Assembly (NCBI RefSeq): GCF_019263595.1
Contig: NZ_JADQDD010000005.1
Coordinates: 1-56,108 of the forward strand
DNA length: 56,108 nucleotides
Direction of reading: 5' to 3'
Source: Pseudonocardia sp. KRD291
GTDB lineage: Bacteria > Actinomycetota > Actinomycetes > Mycobacteriales > Pseudonocardiaceae
This document shows, in pieces, positions 7,869 to 16,686 of this stretch. Each line of letters begins with the position of its first letter. Position 1 is the first letter of the stretch. A program made the translations under genes and the position numbers. The notes under the pieces were generated by a model that was not told the DNA's origin, did no database searches, and saw nothing but the letters and a program-made list of their open reading frames with translations.

Positions 7869-8753
7869 ATGACGATGCTCGACGACCGGGGTTCGGCACA
7901 GAACCCCGAGGACCCGGAGGAGCTCCGCGCTCCCGAGAAGCAGGGCGTCGACATCAGCTTCGGTTCGATCACCGGAAAGCTGAAGAGCGGCCTCACCGAG
8001 GCCGGCGACATCGGCCGCTTCACCGCCGACACCGTGCGGGACTTCCCCGACATGTTCCGGCGCTACGTGCCGGAGGTCTTCCGCCAGGCCGGCATTCTGA
8101 TCTTCAGTTCCGCCCTGATCATCTGGTTCATGATGTTCATCATGGGCGGGCAGTGCGGCTTGGAGGCCAGCTACACGCTCAAGCAGATCGGCGCCCCGCT
8201 CTACTCGTCGGTCTTCGACGCCTACTGCGGCCTGCGCGAGCTGTCGGTCTACATGTGGGGCTGGATCCTGGCCGCGAAGGTCGGCTGCGGCTACGTCGCG
8301 GAGATCGGTTCGATGCGGATCTCCGACGAGGTCGACGCCATGGAGGTCATGGGCATCAAGTCCAAGTCCTACCTGGTGGGGACACGGATCGCGGCCACGG
8401 TGATCGCGGTGCCGTTCATGTACGCGGTCGGCCTGGCCATCCTCTACTGCGCGATGTACCTGGTCACGGTCGTGAACCTGGGCGGCGTCTCGCCCGGTGG
8501 GTTCCTCTACCTGTTCTGGCTGTATCAGAGTCCGTACGACTCGATCGCGGTGATGACCAAGATCATGGTCGAGTCGATCGTGATCGTCGGTGTGGGTCTG
8601 TACTACGGCTACAACGCCAGCGGAGGCCCCGTCGGCGTGGGCCGCGCGACCGCCAAATCCATGATCATCAATCTCGTGCTGATCTCGGTCATCGGGACCA
8701 TCGGCACACTGGCCTTCTGGGGGCTCGAGACGAACTCTCCGATCGCCAACTGA
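7869..8753 (+). CDS. yrbEB: MlaE/YrbE permease B of mce system
   Basis: A 294-residue second MlaE-family permease, starting 16 bp after the first with GGGAGGTG upstream. The coupling motif DEVDAMEVMGIKSKSYL sits near residue 157, and the helices match the family. The N-terminal 75 residues are hydrophilic and longer than in a minimal MlaE. Paired YrbEA/YrbEB permeases are the norm for actinobacterial mce loci, whereas the proteobacterial Mla system uses one. A 342-bp gap follows before the ATPase gene. Confidence 0.93.
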   Translation: MTMLDDRGSAQNPEDPEELRAPEKQGVDISFGSITGKLKSGLTEAGDIGRFTADTVRDFPDMFRRYVPEVFRQAGILIFSSALIIWFMMFIMGGQCGLEASYTLKQIGAPLYSSVFDAYCGLRELSVYMWGWILAAKVGCGYVAEIGSMRISDEVDAMEVMGIKSKSYLVGTRIAATVIAVPFMYAVGLAILYCAMYLVTVVNLGGVSPGGFLYLFWLYQSPYDSIAVMTKIMVESIVIVGVGLYYGYNASGGPVGVGRATAKSMIINLVLISVIGTIGTLAFWGLETNSPIAN

Positions 8754-9095
8754 CGCCGGTCCGGCTCGCCGTCCCAGGGCGGACCGGACCTCCCCAAGGG
8801 CACCGCTACCGCGGCCCCCTGGATACCCGCCACGACGTTCCGGACGACTCCGAGCCGGACTCAGCTCTCCCGTTCGGCGCACGCTCCCCGCTCGCGCCGG
8901 ACGAACCGGGCGCACGTTCCCCGCCACCGCCCGGTCGCTCGACACCGGCGACGCTCCCCGCATCCCGCCGGTGCGTTCTCCCGGACCAGATGCGTCCACC
9001 CCACCCGGGCCCGGCTCCCCACGGGACGGCCCACCACCGCAGTGACCGTGTGCCGACGAAGGTCGGAACACGGCCGGTCGTCCCCAGGAGGATCA
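8754..9095. other. 342-bp gap inside the mce operon
   Basis: No credible gene lies here. The sequence is Pro/Arg-codon-like and GC-rich on both strands without a supported start. Every other junction in the operon overlaps or is at most 16 bp, so this gap is exceptional. It may contain an internal promoter for the ATPase and mceA-F, or the remains of a lost gene. Confidence 0.6.
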
Positions 9096-9980
9096 GTGAC
9101 CTCACCTCAGTACACGGGCTCGGATACCGAGTACCCCACCCAGGAGATTCCCAACCCGGTCGGCGGCGCGCAGCCCGCCCGCGGACCCGGCTGGTCGACC
9201 GAGACCCGGGAGTTCCGGCACGGGACCGACCCGATCCTGCAGGTGGAGGGGCTGGCCAAATCGTTCGGCAGCGCCGAGATTCTCAAGGACATCAATTTCA
9301 ACTTCCAGCACGACGCGATCACCACTGTGCTGGGGCCCTCCGGTACCGGAAAGTCGGTGCTGATCAAGCATCTCGTCGGCCTGCTGGCTCCCGACCGCGG
9401 CGCCGTCTACGTCGGCGGCGTCGACATCTGGTCGATGAGCGAGAACCAGCGTTACGACATGCGGACCCGCTTCGGCGTCTGCTGGCAGGACGGTGCGCTG
9501 TTCGGCTCGATGAACCTCTACGACAACGTCGCCTTCCCGCTGCGCAAGCACACGCGCAAGTCCGAGAAAGAGGTCGAGAAGACGGTCATGACCGCTCTCG
9601 ACGAGGTCGGTCTGGCGAAGGCGGCGCACAAGGCGCCGAACGAGGTCTCCGGCGGTATGAAGAAGCGGGCCGGGTTCGCCCGAGCGCTGGTGATGAACCC
9701 GGACATCGTGCTGTTCGACGAGCCGGACTCCGGCCTCGACCCGGTCCGCACCAGCCTGCTGTGCGACATCATCATGGACGTCCACAACCAGCACGGCGGG
9801 ACCTATCTGCTGGTCACGCACGACATCAAGACCGCTCGCAAGGTCAGCGACTACGTCGGCCTGATCTGGAAGGGCGAGGTGGTCCACTACGGGCCGGCGC
9901 ACGAGGCCTTCGAGCACCAGGACCCGTTCGTCAAGCAGTTCCTGGCAGGTCAGTCCGCCGGCCCGCTCGGGATGGACTGA
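9096..9980 (+). CDS. MlaF-type ABC ATPase of mce system
   Basis: A 294-residue ABC ATPase. All motifs are intact: Walker A GPSGTGKS (80-87), Q-loop in FGVCWQDGALFGSM, signature VSGGMKKR, Walker B VLFDEPDSGLD and the H-loop VTHD. The FxQxGALF-like Q-loop is typical of MlaF/Mkl proteins that power MCE transport. GTG 9096 is chosen over an upstream frame opening because AGGAGG sits 5 bp before it and the first 45 residues are disordered. In mycobacteria the Mkl ATPase is encoded away from mce operons; here it is built into the cluster, 4 bp ahead of mceA. Confidence 0.92.
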   Translation: MTSPQYTGSDTEYPTQEIPNPVGGAQPARGPGWSTETREFRHGTDPILQVEGLAKSFGSAEILKDINFNFQHDAITTVLGPSGTGKSVLIKHLVGLLAPDRGAVYVGGVDIWSMSENQRYDMRTRFGVCWQDGALFGSMNLYDNVAFPLRKHTRKSEKEVEKTVMTALDEVGLAKAAHKAPNEVSGGMKKRAGFARALVMNPDIVLFDEPDSGLDPVRTSLLCDIIMDVHNQHGGTYLLVTHDIKTARKVSDYVGLIWKGEVVHYGPAHEAFEHQDPFVKQFLAGQSAGPLGMD

Positions 9981-9984
9981 GCCG

Positions 9985-11271
9985 ATGAGCGGACTGTTGA
10001 GCAAGCTGGCCGCCGGTGTGGTGGCACTGCTCGCCGTCGGAGGCGTCCTCGTCGCCGCCACCGGCGCCAACGAGCCGTACACGGTCAGCGCCGTGTTGCC
10101 GGCCGGCAACCCGAACCTGATCCCCGACGCCCCGATCTACGTGGACGGATTCGAGGCCGGGACGATCGAGTCGATCCGGCCCGAGCAGGGGCACGCCGTC
10201 GTCGAGATCTCGATCGACGACGACCTGGCCCCGTTGCACGCCGGCGCCTTCCTGCACGTCCAGTGGAAGGCCGTCGTCGGTGAGCGCCTTCTGTTCGTCG
10301 AGGACGGACCGAAGGACTACGCCGAGATCCCCAGCGGCGGCATGGTCCAAGGTGACTTCCCGAAGCCGACCGAGGTCGCCGACGTTCTCGCCGCACTCGA
10401 CCAGCCGACGCGTGAGCGGCTGAGCAGCCTGGTGGGCACCCTGCAGAACACCGTCACCGGTCACGAGCAGGATCTGAACGCGACCGTGCAGACCGCGGGC
10501 CCGGCACTGGCTGCGGTCGGTTCGGTGCTGCGTGGCATCGGTACCGACGGTCCGGCCATCAAGAACCTGGTGACCGACCTCAACGGCACCGTCGACACCC
10601 TGGCCAAGCGTCAGCAGGATGTCGGCGCGGTGATCGACGAGCTGTCGACCAGCGCGCGGGCCACCGCCGGCCAGCGCGAGCAGCTCCGCGCCGCCCTGGC
10701 CAAGCTGCCTCCGACCCTGAAGACGGCCCAGGGCACTCTGGGCAAGGTCCCCGGCGTCACCGACGAGGCGTTGCCGCTGCTGGAGGACCTGCGCCCGGCC
10801 ACCGAGAAGCTCCCCGGGGTCTCCGAGCAGCTGGCCCCGTTGCTGCAGGACCTTCGGCCACTGGTTGCCGACCTCAAGCCGACCCTCGAGGCGGCCTCGA
10901 CGCTGCTGGACCGCACGCCGGGCCTGCTCGACTCCTCGAACCGCTCGCTGCCGGGTCTGGCCGAGCTCGCCGGCGGCTACGCCCCGGTGCTGGAGACGCT
11001 GCGGCCCTACACCCCCGAGGTCACCGGGTTCCTCACCACGTGGGGCTCGGCCGGCCAGAACTACGACGCGAACGGCCGCTACATGCGCATCTTCGCCCAG
11101 GCCGGCACCACCACGCCGACCGTCTACCCGCCGGGGTTGACGCCGCCCGGGATCGTGCGCGAGACCGCGCCCGCGCCCGGTCAGGCTGCCGACACCTCCG
11201 GTAACGGCGGATCCGCGGAGACGCCGCTCCTGCCGCAGCTCGGTGACGCCAGCGGGGAGGGCCCGCGATGA
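9985..11271 (+). CDS. mceA: MCE family protein, first of six (MceA position)
   Basis: A 428-residue MCE protein. An N-terminal signal-anchor helix (residues 5-27) is followed by the MCE domain (about 32-110), beginning with YTVSAVLPAGNPNLIPDAPI and including the usual VDGFEAGTI strand. A long helical region with Leu-Pro repeats follows (KLPPTL, KLPGVS). Six such subunits assemble as a hexameric ring with a helical barrel that carries lipids across the envelope. The C-terminus is Pro/Gly-rich and disordered. It overlaps the next gene by ATGA (11268-11271). Confidence 0.9.
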   Translation: MSGLLSKLAAGVVALLAVGGVLVAATGANEPYTVSAVLPAGNPNLIPDAPIYVDGFEAGTIESIRPEQGHAVVEISIDDDLAPLHAGAFLHVQWKAVVGERLLFVEDGPKDYAEIPSGGMVQGDFPKPTEVADVLAALDQPTRERLSSLVGTLQNTVTGHEQDLNATVQTAGPALAAVGSVLRGIGTDGPAIKNLVTDLNGTVDTLAKRQQDVGAVIDELSTSARATAGQREQLRAALAKLPPTLKTAQGTLGKVPGVTDEALPLLEDLRPATEKLPGVSEQLAPLLQDLRPLVADLKPTLEAASTLLDRTPGLLDSSNRSLPGLAELAGGYAPVLETLRPYTPEVTGFLTTWGSAGQNYDANGRYMRIFAQAGTTTPTVYPPGLTPPGIVRETAPAPGQAADTSGNGGSAETPLLPQLGDASGEGPR

Positions 11272-12656
11272 CGCTCGGATTCTCCCGCTGGCGGGTACTT
11301 ACCGTCGGCATCGTCGCGCTCGTCGCGGCGACCGGCGCCGCGGCGGGGATCGGCAACGCAGAGAACGGCCGGATCGTGATCGCCGAGTTCGCCGACGTGA
11401 GTCCGATCCTTTCCGGGCAGCAGGTCAAGATCGACGGAGTCACGGTCGGCGAGGTCGGCGAGCCGCAGTTCCTGCCGGATCGCAAGGTCGCCCAGGTGCC
11501 ACTGAGGGTGGACGCCCGTGCGCTTCCGATCCACTCGGATGCGACCGCCCGGGTCGCACCGGTGAGCCTGCTCGGCGAGCGGTTTATCAGCCTGACGACC
11601 GGAACACCGGCATCGCCCGAGTTGCCGCGTGACGCCGTCCTCGGAGTCGAGCGGACCGGTCAGGACGCCGACCTGCAGAACATCCTCGACACCCTGGACG
11701 ACCCGACGGCAGGCGCGCTGGCCGCGCTCGTCACCACCCTCGGACAGGGCACCGCGAACAACGGTGACAACATCCAGAAGACGCTCGCCGCGCTGGGCCC
11801 GGCGATGACCGACACCAACAAGCTGGTGTCGGTACTGTCCGACCAGAACGAGCTGCTCGGCCGGGTCGTCAACCAGGTCGAGCCGGTCACCGGTGCGCTG
11901 GCCGTCGACCAGGGCAAGCGTCTCGACGGCCTGGTCGGGTCGACGACTTCGCTGCTGAACACCACGGCCGCCCGGGACGCACAACTGCGCGGCACGCTGC
12001 AGGAGCTTCCCGGCACCCTCGCCGCAGCCCGGGCCACTCTCGGGGAGCTGACCGGTACTGCCCGGTCCACGGCGGTGACGCTGGGCAACCTGCGCCCGAC
12101 GACCGACAACCTGGTGGCGATCAGCCAGGAGCTGCAGCGCTTCGCCGACTCCGCCGACCCGGCGCTGGCCTCGGCCGACCCGGTGCTGGACCGGGCGAGC
12201 GAGTTGCTCGACCAGGCTCAGCCGGTTGCGGCCGAGCTGAAGGCGGCCGGCCCCGACCTGCAACGCACGGTCGACGGCGCCGAGCCGATCGTCAAGGACC
12301 TGAACGGGAACCTGGGCAACGTCCTGGGGTTCATCCGCAACTGGGCGCTGACCACGAACGAGAAGGACGGCCTGTCGCACTACTTCCGGGCCAGCTACGT
12401 GGCCAACCCGGACGCGGTGAGCGGCTTCGTACCCGGCGGTCTCCCGGACCTGGCGCCCGCGCCCGGGCCGGACCCCAGCCCGAACCCACAGGTCAATGAG
12501 CCCGCACCGAGCCAACCGGGCCCGGGTACGGCGGCCCAGCCGGGCCAGGACTCGAACACCCTGCTGGCGCCTCAGCCCACGCCCGAGAGCAGCGCCACAG
12601 GGCTCACGCCCGAGCAGGAGCAGGGCGCCGTCGGAACCCTTCTGGGAGGCCAGTGA
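11268..12656 (+). CDS. mceB: MCE family protein, second of six (MceB position)
   Basis: A 462-residue protein. The N-terminal helix is at about 9-28, and the MCE domain from about 35 includes GQQVKIDGVTVGEVG and the downstream strand GERFISLTTG. A long helical shaft follows, rich in LPGTLAAARATL-type repeats, then a roughly 70-residue Pro/Gln/Ala tail. It is translationally coupled to its neighbours on both sides (ATGA 11268-11271; TGATG 12654-12658). The letter is assigned by order only, since MCE paralogues diverge strongly. Confidence 0.9.
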   Translation: MTLGFSRWRVLTVGIVALVAATGAAAGIGNAENGRIVIAEFADVSPILSGQQVKIDGVTVGEVGEPQFLPDRKVAQVPLRVDARALPIHSDATARVAPVSLLGERFISLTTGTPASPELPRDAVLGVERTGQDADLQNILDTLDDPTAGALAALVTTLGQGTANNGDNIQKTLAALGPAMTDTNKLVSVLSDQNELLGRVVNQVEPVTGALAVDQGKRLDGLVGSTTSLLNTTAARDAQLRGTLQELPGTLAAARATLGELTGTARSTAVTLGNLRPTTDNLVAISQELQRFADSADPALASADPVLDRASELLDQAQPVAAELKAAGPDLQRTVDGAEPIVKDLNGNLGNVLGFIRNWALTTNEKDGLSHYFRASYVANPDAVSGFVPGGLPDLAPAPGPDPSPNPQVNEPAPSQPGPGTAAQPGQDSNTLLAPQPTPESSATGLTPEQEQGAVGTLLGGQ

Positions 12657-14014
12657 TGGCGAGTGCCAAGCCCAAGCGCGGAGCGCGCTTCCGGTCCGGA
12701 CTGATCGGGGTCCTGATCTTCGTCGGAGCCGGCTTCTTCCTCTACGTCGCACTCAACGCGCAGAAGGGGCTTCCCTTCGCGCAGCACGAGTACCGCAACG
12801 CCGCCGTGTCCGACACCGGTGACCTGGCTATCGGCAACGACGTCCGGATCGGTCAGATCCGGGTCGGTCGGGTGGACGACATCACGCTGGTGGAGGGAGT
12901 CCCGCAGGTCCGGATGCAGCTCGATGACGGCGACACCAAGGTCTACCGGGACGGCTCGGCCGCGGTGACCGGACGGTCCGGACTGGGCCAGCAGTACCTC
13001 GACCTCGACTCCGGCACGGCCGGAGCAGGCGAGTTGGGGGAGGACGAGACGCTCCCGGAGCAGCGCTCCAGGGGCGCCGTGCAGCTGCTGGACCTGGCCA
13101 AGGTCTTCGACCCGGCCACCCAGGACGCGACGCGGTCCTCACTGCAGCAGCTGGGCAACGGCGCCGCCGGCCACGGCCAGGATCTGCAGGATGTGGCGAA
13201 GGCCGGTCCGGGGATCCTGCCTGACCTGGGCACCACCGCCCGGTCGCTGACGACGAACGACGGTCGCGACCTCACCTCGATGCTCACCTCGCTGGAGAGC
13301 CTGTCCTCGCGGTTCGAAGGCCGCGAGCAGGAGATCTCCTCGCTGGTGGGGCAGCTCGACACCACGTTCGCCGCGATCAACGCGGACAGGGGCCAGGCTC
13401 TCGGCGGCACGCTGGACATCGCGCCTGAGGCGCTACCCAACACCCGCAAGGCGTTGGAGGACCTGCAGCAGCCATTGGCGTCGACGACCTCGGCGATGAC
13501 CCAGCTGCAGACCGGTGCGCGCTCGCTCGGCGACGCGACGCCGGACCTGCGGGGCGTGCTCGTCGAGGGCCCGCAGCCGCTGGACAAGCTGCCCGGCGTC
13601 TCGGAAACCGCAGAGCCCGCGCTGGGTTCGTTGACCCCGGCGATCGCGGATGCCCGGCCGGTGGCACCGAAGGTGACCCAGGCCGTCGACTTCGCGAACG
13701 TCCCGCTGCAGGTGCTGGCGCCCTACTCGCCGGAGATCTCGCAGTGGTTCACCAGCGCGAGCTCTGCCCTCTCCGACGGCGACGCCGCCGGACACCACCT
13801 CCGGTTCACCTTGCTGCCGAGGGTGGAGAGCTTCTCCGGTGCGGCCGGTCTCGAGGACCCGCTCCGCACCGGTGATGCCTACCCGGCCCCGGGTGAGACG
13901 CCCGGTCAGGCGTCGCAGGGCATCCTCCCGGTCCCCGGTGAGTCCAACGCCCGTCCGGAGGAACAGCCCGACGCCGGGAACAGCGCCGCCGGCGGATTGC
14001 TCGGAGGCAACTGA
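12656..14014 (+). CDS. mceC: MCE family protein, third of six (MceC position)
   Basis: A 452-residue MCE protein: basic N-terminus, one anchor helix (about 13-34), an MCE domain containing GNDVRIGQIRVGRVDDI, then a helical shaft and a short disordered tail with GGLLGG near the end. ATG 12656 overlaps the previous stop. A GTG at 12653 would add one residue and is equally coupled. It ends in a TGATG overlap with the next gene. Together with its five siblings it should form a heterohexamer, one copy of each. Confidence 0.9.
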   Translation: MASAKPKRGARFRSGLIGVLIFVGAGFFLYVALNAQKGLPFAQHEYRNAAVSDTGDLAIGNDVRIGQIRVGRVDDITLVEGVPQVRMQLDDGDTKVYRDGSAAVTGRSGLGQQYLDLDSGTAGAGELGEDETLPEQRSRGAVQLLDLAKVFDPATQDATRSSLQQLGNGAAGHGQDLQDVAKAGPGILPDLGTTARSLTTNDGRDLTSMLTSLESLSSRFEGREQEISSLVGQLDTTFAAINADRGQALGGTLDIAPEALPNTRKALEDLQQPLASTTSAMTQLQTGARSLGDATPDLRGVLVEGPQPLDKLPGVSETAEPALGSLTPAIADARPVAPKVTQAVDFANVPLQVLAPYSPEISQWFTSASSALSDGDAAGHHLRFTLLPRVESFSGAAGLEDPLRTGDAYPAPGETPGQASQGILPVPGESNARPEEQPDAGNSAAGGLLGGN

Positions 14015-15360
14015 TGACTGACGCAGTCAGCACCCAGAAGGTTCACAAGCCGGTCGGCCGGCGACGCCTCCCGCTGTGGGTGGCCGCGCTGGCGGTGATC
14101 GGGCTGATGGTCGTGGCCCTCGTGGCCGGGCTGTTCAAGCCCCAGCTGAACACCGTTCTCGCGAAACTGACCGGGTCGGAGACCCGGGAGATTCACTTCG
14201 AGGCGAACCAGTTCCTCTTCGAGGACGTCAGCAAGGTCAAGGTCGCCGGGGTCAACTCCGGCGTCGTGGATTCGGTACGGCCGGCCGACGACGGCGGGGC
14301 GATCGTGACCGTCGTCGTCGACGACAACGTGGTGGGCACCGTCGGCGACCAGCCCTCGGCGCGGCTGCGCCCCACCACGCTGCTGTCCGGACTGTTCTAC
14401 ATCGAGCTCGTCCCGGGAGGGGACCGGACCGCGGAGTGGACCCAGCAGATCCCGCTGGACCGCACGCGGCTGCCCACCGAGGTCGACGACGTCGTCGAGC
14501 GGCTGCAGCCGGACGCCTTGGCCGGAGCCCGGACCACGGTCACCCAGTTCGACGAGACGCTGGGCAACGCGGGAGGCAACGACGCGCTGCACGATCTGCT
14601 GGCCGCCGCGCCGGGGACCCTCGGCCCGGGCGCCGGGGTGATCGAGGCCGCCCGCGGCACCAACCCGGAGACGGACCTGACGGCCGTCGTCAAGGGACTG
14701 CAGTCGACCACCGCGACGCTCAACCGGGAGCCGGGTCAGCTGGACGGGACCGTGGCGAACCTGCAGGACACCACGCAGGTGCTCGCCGAGACCTCCGGCC
14801 CCATGGCCGAGACGATCGGCAAGCTCCCCGGCGTACTGGACACCACCGACGCCGGCCTGAAGCGGTTGAACGTCAGCCTGGACAAGGTACGGGAGACCGC
14901 CGGCCCGGCGCGTCCTTCGGTGCAGGAGCTCGACACGCTCCTCGGCCGGATCGAGCCGGTGCTGGCCGACGCCCGCCCTCTGGTCGCCGACCTGCGCTCC
15001 GCGCTGGCCGACACGCGGCCGTTGGTCGAGGGCCTGATCCCGGCGAGTGAGGGCGCCACCCGCGTCCTCGACGACCTGCCGGCTCCGCTGCAACGACTCA
15101 ACGGGCCGGTACTGGACTCGCTGAACACGCCGTTCGTCGGGCAGGGGCCGTTCGCCGCGGTCGACAACAAGGGCGTTCCGCTCAAGGACGAGCTCGGCCA
15201 CATGTTCAGCGGTCTGAACAAGGCAGGCGCCTACGTCGACCCGAACGGGCACGCGGTCGCGTTCCACCCCGGACCGGGCCTCGGCACGATCCCGGCGGCG
15301 GGCAACGTGAGCCTCGAGAACATGTACCAGCAGCTCTTCTACGGGACGGGTGGCCGGTGA
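14014..15360 (+). CDS. mceD: MCE family protein, fourth of six (MceD position)
   Basis: A 448-residue MCE protein with an N-terminal helix (about 17-41), then an MCE domain with VKVAGVNSGVVDSVRPADDG and a helical region carrying LPGVLDTTDAGL and LRSALADTRPLV repeats. Unlike its neighbours it lacks a long Pro-rich tail and ends with a compact region after the shaft, similar to shorter MCE subunits that finish close to the barrel. Start and stop both overlap adjacent genes by one base. Confidence 0.9.
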   Translation: MTDAVSTQKVHKPVGRRRLPLWVAALAVIGLMVVALVAGLFKPQLNTVLAKLTGSETREIHFEANQFLFEDVSKVKVAGVNSGVVDSVRPADDGGAIVTVVVDDNVVGTVGDQPSARLRPTTLLSGLFYIELVPGGDRTAEWTQQIPLDRTRLPTEVDDVVERLQPDALAGARTTVTQFDETLGNAGGNDALHDLLAAAPGTLGPGAGVIEAARGTNPETDLTAVVKGLQSTTATLNREPGQLDGTVANLQDTTQVLAETSGPMAETIGKLPGVLDTTDAGLKRLNVSLDKVRETAGPARPSVQELDTLLGRIEPVLADARPLVADLRSALADTRPLVEGLIPASEGATRVLDDLPAPLQRLNGPVLDSLNTPFVGQGPFAAVDNKGVPLKDELGHMFSGLNKAGAYVDPNGHAVAFHPGPGLGTIPAAGNVSLENMYQQLFYGTGGR

Positions 15361-16673
15361 TGTCCGAGTCGCAGTCGACAGCAACAGCGGAGTCGGCAGG
15401 GTCGGAGCAGCCCGGTGGGCTCGGTGCCCGCCTGCGTAGCGGCTTCGACCGTATCCGCAACGAGCCCGGGCTGGGCCGAAACGTCATCGCCCTCCTCGTG
15501 GTGATGACGCTCGGCCTGGTCTGCGGTGGGTACATCCTGTCGCAGCAGCGGTTCGTTCCTCCGTGGGCGAACGAGACCATGGTCTACGCGACCTTCTCGG
15601 AGACGCCTGCGCTCGCGCCCGGCCGTGGCCAGGAGGTCCGGATGTCCGGAGTCCCGGTCGGCGACATCCGCTCCTCGGAGCTGTCGCCGCAGGGGCAGGC
15701 GCTGGTGCTGCTGGCCATCGACCGCGGCGCGTACGACGGCCCGGTCTACGACAACGCGACCGTGGTGCTCCGGCCGAAGAGCCCGCTGAACGAGATGTAC
15801 GTCGAGATGGACCCGGGCACGGCGGCCGGAGCGCCGCTAGAGGAGTACGGCGTTCTACCGGTGGCCAACGCGAAGCCGCCGGTCCAGATCGACGCGGCGC
15901 TGGCGCACCTGGACGAGAACGCCCTCTCCGCCGTGCAGAGCCTCCTCGAGGCGTCCGACGTCGCTCTGGCCAAGGCGCCGCAGGACCTGCCGGCCGGCGT
16001 CCGAGCCACCACCGAGGTCGTCAACCGTCTCAAGCCGGTCGTCGACCAGCTCGACCGGCGCCGGGACAACCTCGCCCGGCTGGTCACCTCGATCGGGCAG
16101 CTGTCCGGCGCGGTCGGCGGCGACGAGAAGCGACTCACCGCCCTGGCGAACTCGCTGTCGACGACGCTGAAGACGGTATCGGCGCAGAGCGACGCGCTGA
16201 GGTCGAGCCTGAACCAGCTGCCCGGAGTGGTGGACAACCTGGGTGCCGCCACCGGGAGTGTCCAGCAGCTCTCCGACCAGCTGGACCCGACCTTGGACAA
16301 CGTCAAGGCCGCGTCCGAGCAGCTGCCCTCGGCGCTGGACCGGCTCAACGACACGGTCGACACGCTCGACACCACGATCGACAAGGCGCGCCCGGTGGCG
16401 CAGAAGCTGAAGCCGGTCGCGGCCGACCTGCGGCCGTTCGTGAACGACCTCAACGGGACGCTGCCGGATCTCGAGTCGATCTCCGGCCGGCTCGATCCGG
16501 TCACCGCGGGCCTGGAGCAGTACCTGCCGGACCTCAACGCTTTCGTCTACCAGACGTCGTCGGTGACCAGCCTGCGTGACGCCAACGGCGGCATCCTGCG
16601 CGGCCTGTTGCAGGTCGGCCCGACCGTCATCCCCGCTCCCGGAGCCGACGAGCTCACCCCGACACCCCGTTAG
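15360..16673 (+). CDS. mceE: MCE family protein, fifth of six (MceE position)
   Basis: A 437-residue MCE protein. About 40 hydrophilic cytoplasmic residues precede the anchor helix NVIALLVVMTLGLVCGGYIL. The MCE domain contains GQEVRMSGVPVGDIRSSEL and the strand NEMYVEMDPG. In mycobacteria the MceE member is usually a lipoprotein; here the Cys in GLVCGG lacks a proper lipobox (Leu-Val before it, no small residue at -1) and the N-terminus is too long, so it is more likely a simple anchored subunit. ATG 15360 overlaps the previous stop. Confidence 0.88.
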   Translation: MSESQSTATAESAGSEQPGGLGARLRSGFDRIRNEPGLGRNVIALLVVMTLGLVCGGYILSQQRFVPPWANETMVYATFSETPALAPGRGQEVRMSGVPVGDIRSSELSPQGQALVLLAIDRGAYDGPVYDNATVVLRPKSPLNEMYVEMDPGTAAGAPLEEYGVLPVANAKPPVQIDAALAHLDENALSAVQSLLEASDVALAKAPQDLPAGVRATTEVVNRLKPVVDQLDRRRDNLARLVTSIGQLSGAVGGDEKRLTALANSLSTTLKTVSAQSDALRSSLNQLPGVVDNLGAATGSVQQLSDQLDPTLDNVKAASEQLPSALDRLNDTVDTLDTTIDKARPVAQKLKPVAADLRPFVNDLNGTLPDLESISGRLDPVTAGLEQYLPDLNAFVYQTSSVTSLRDANGGILRGLLQVGPTVIPAPGADELTPTPR

Positions 16674-16686
16674 GAGGTGACCCACG

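Noticed and set aside
15480-15540. Cys in the MceE anchor helix as a lipoprotein attachment site
   Set aside because: Residues before it (Leu-Val) do not fit a lipobox and about 40 hydrophilic residues precede the helix.
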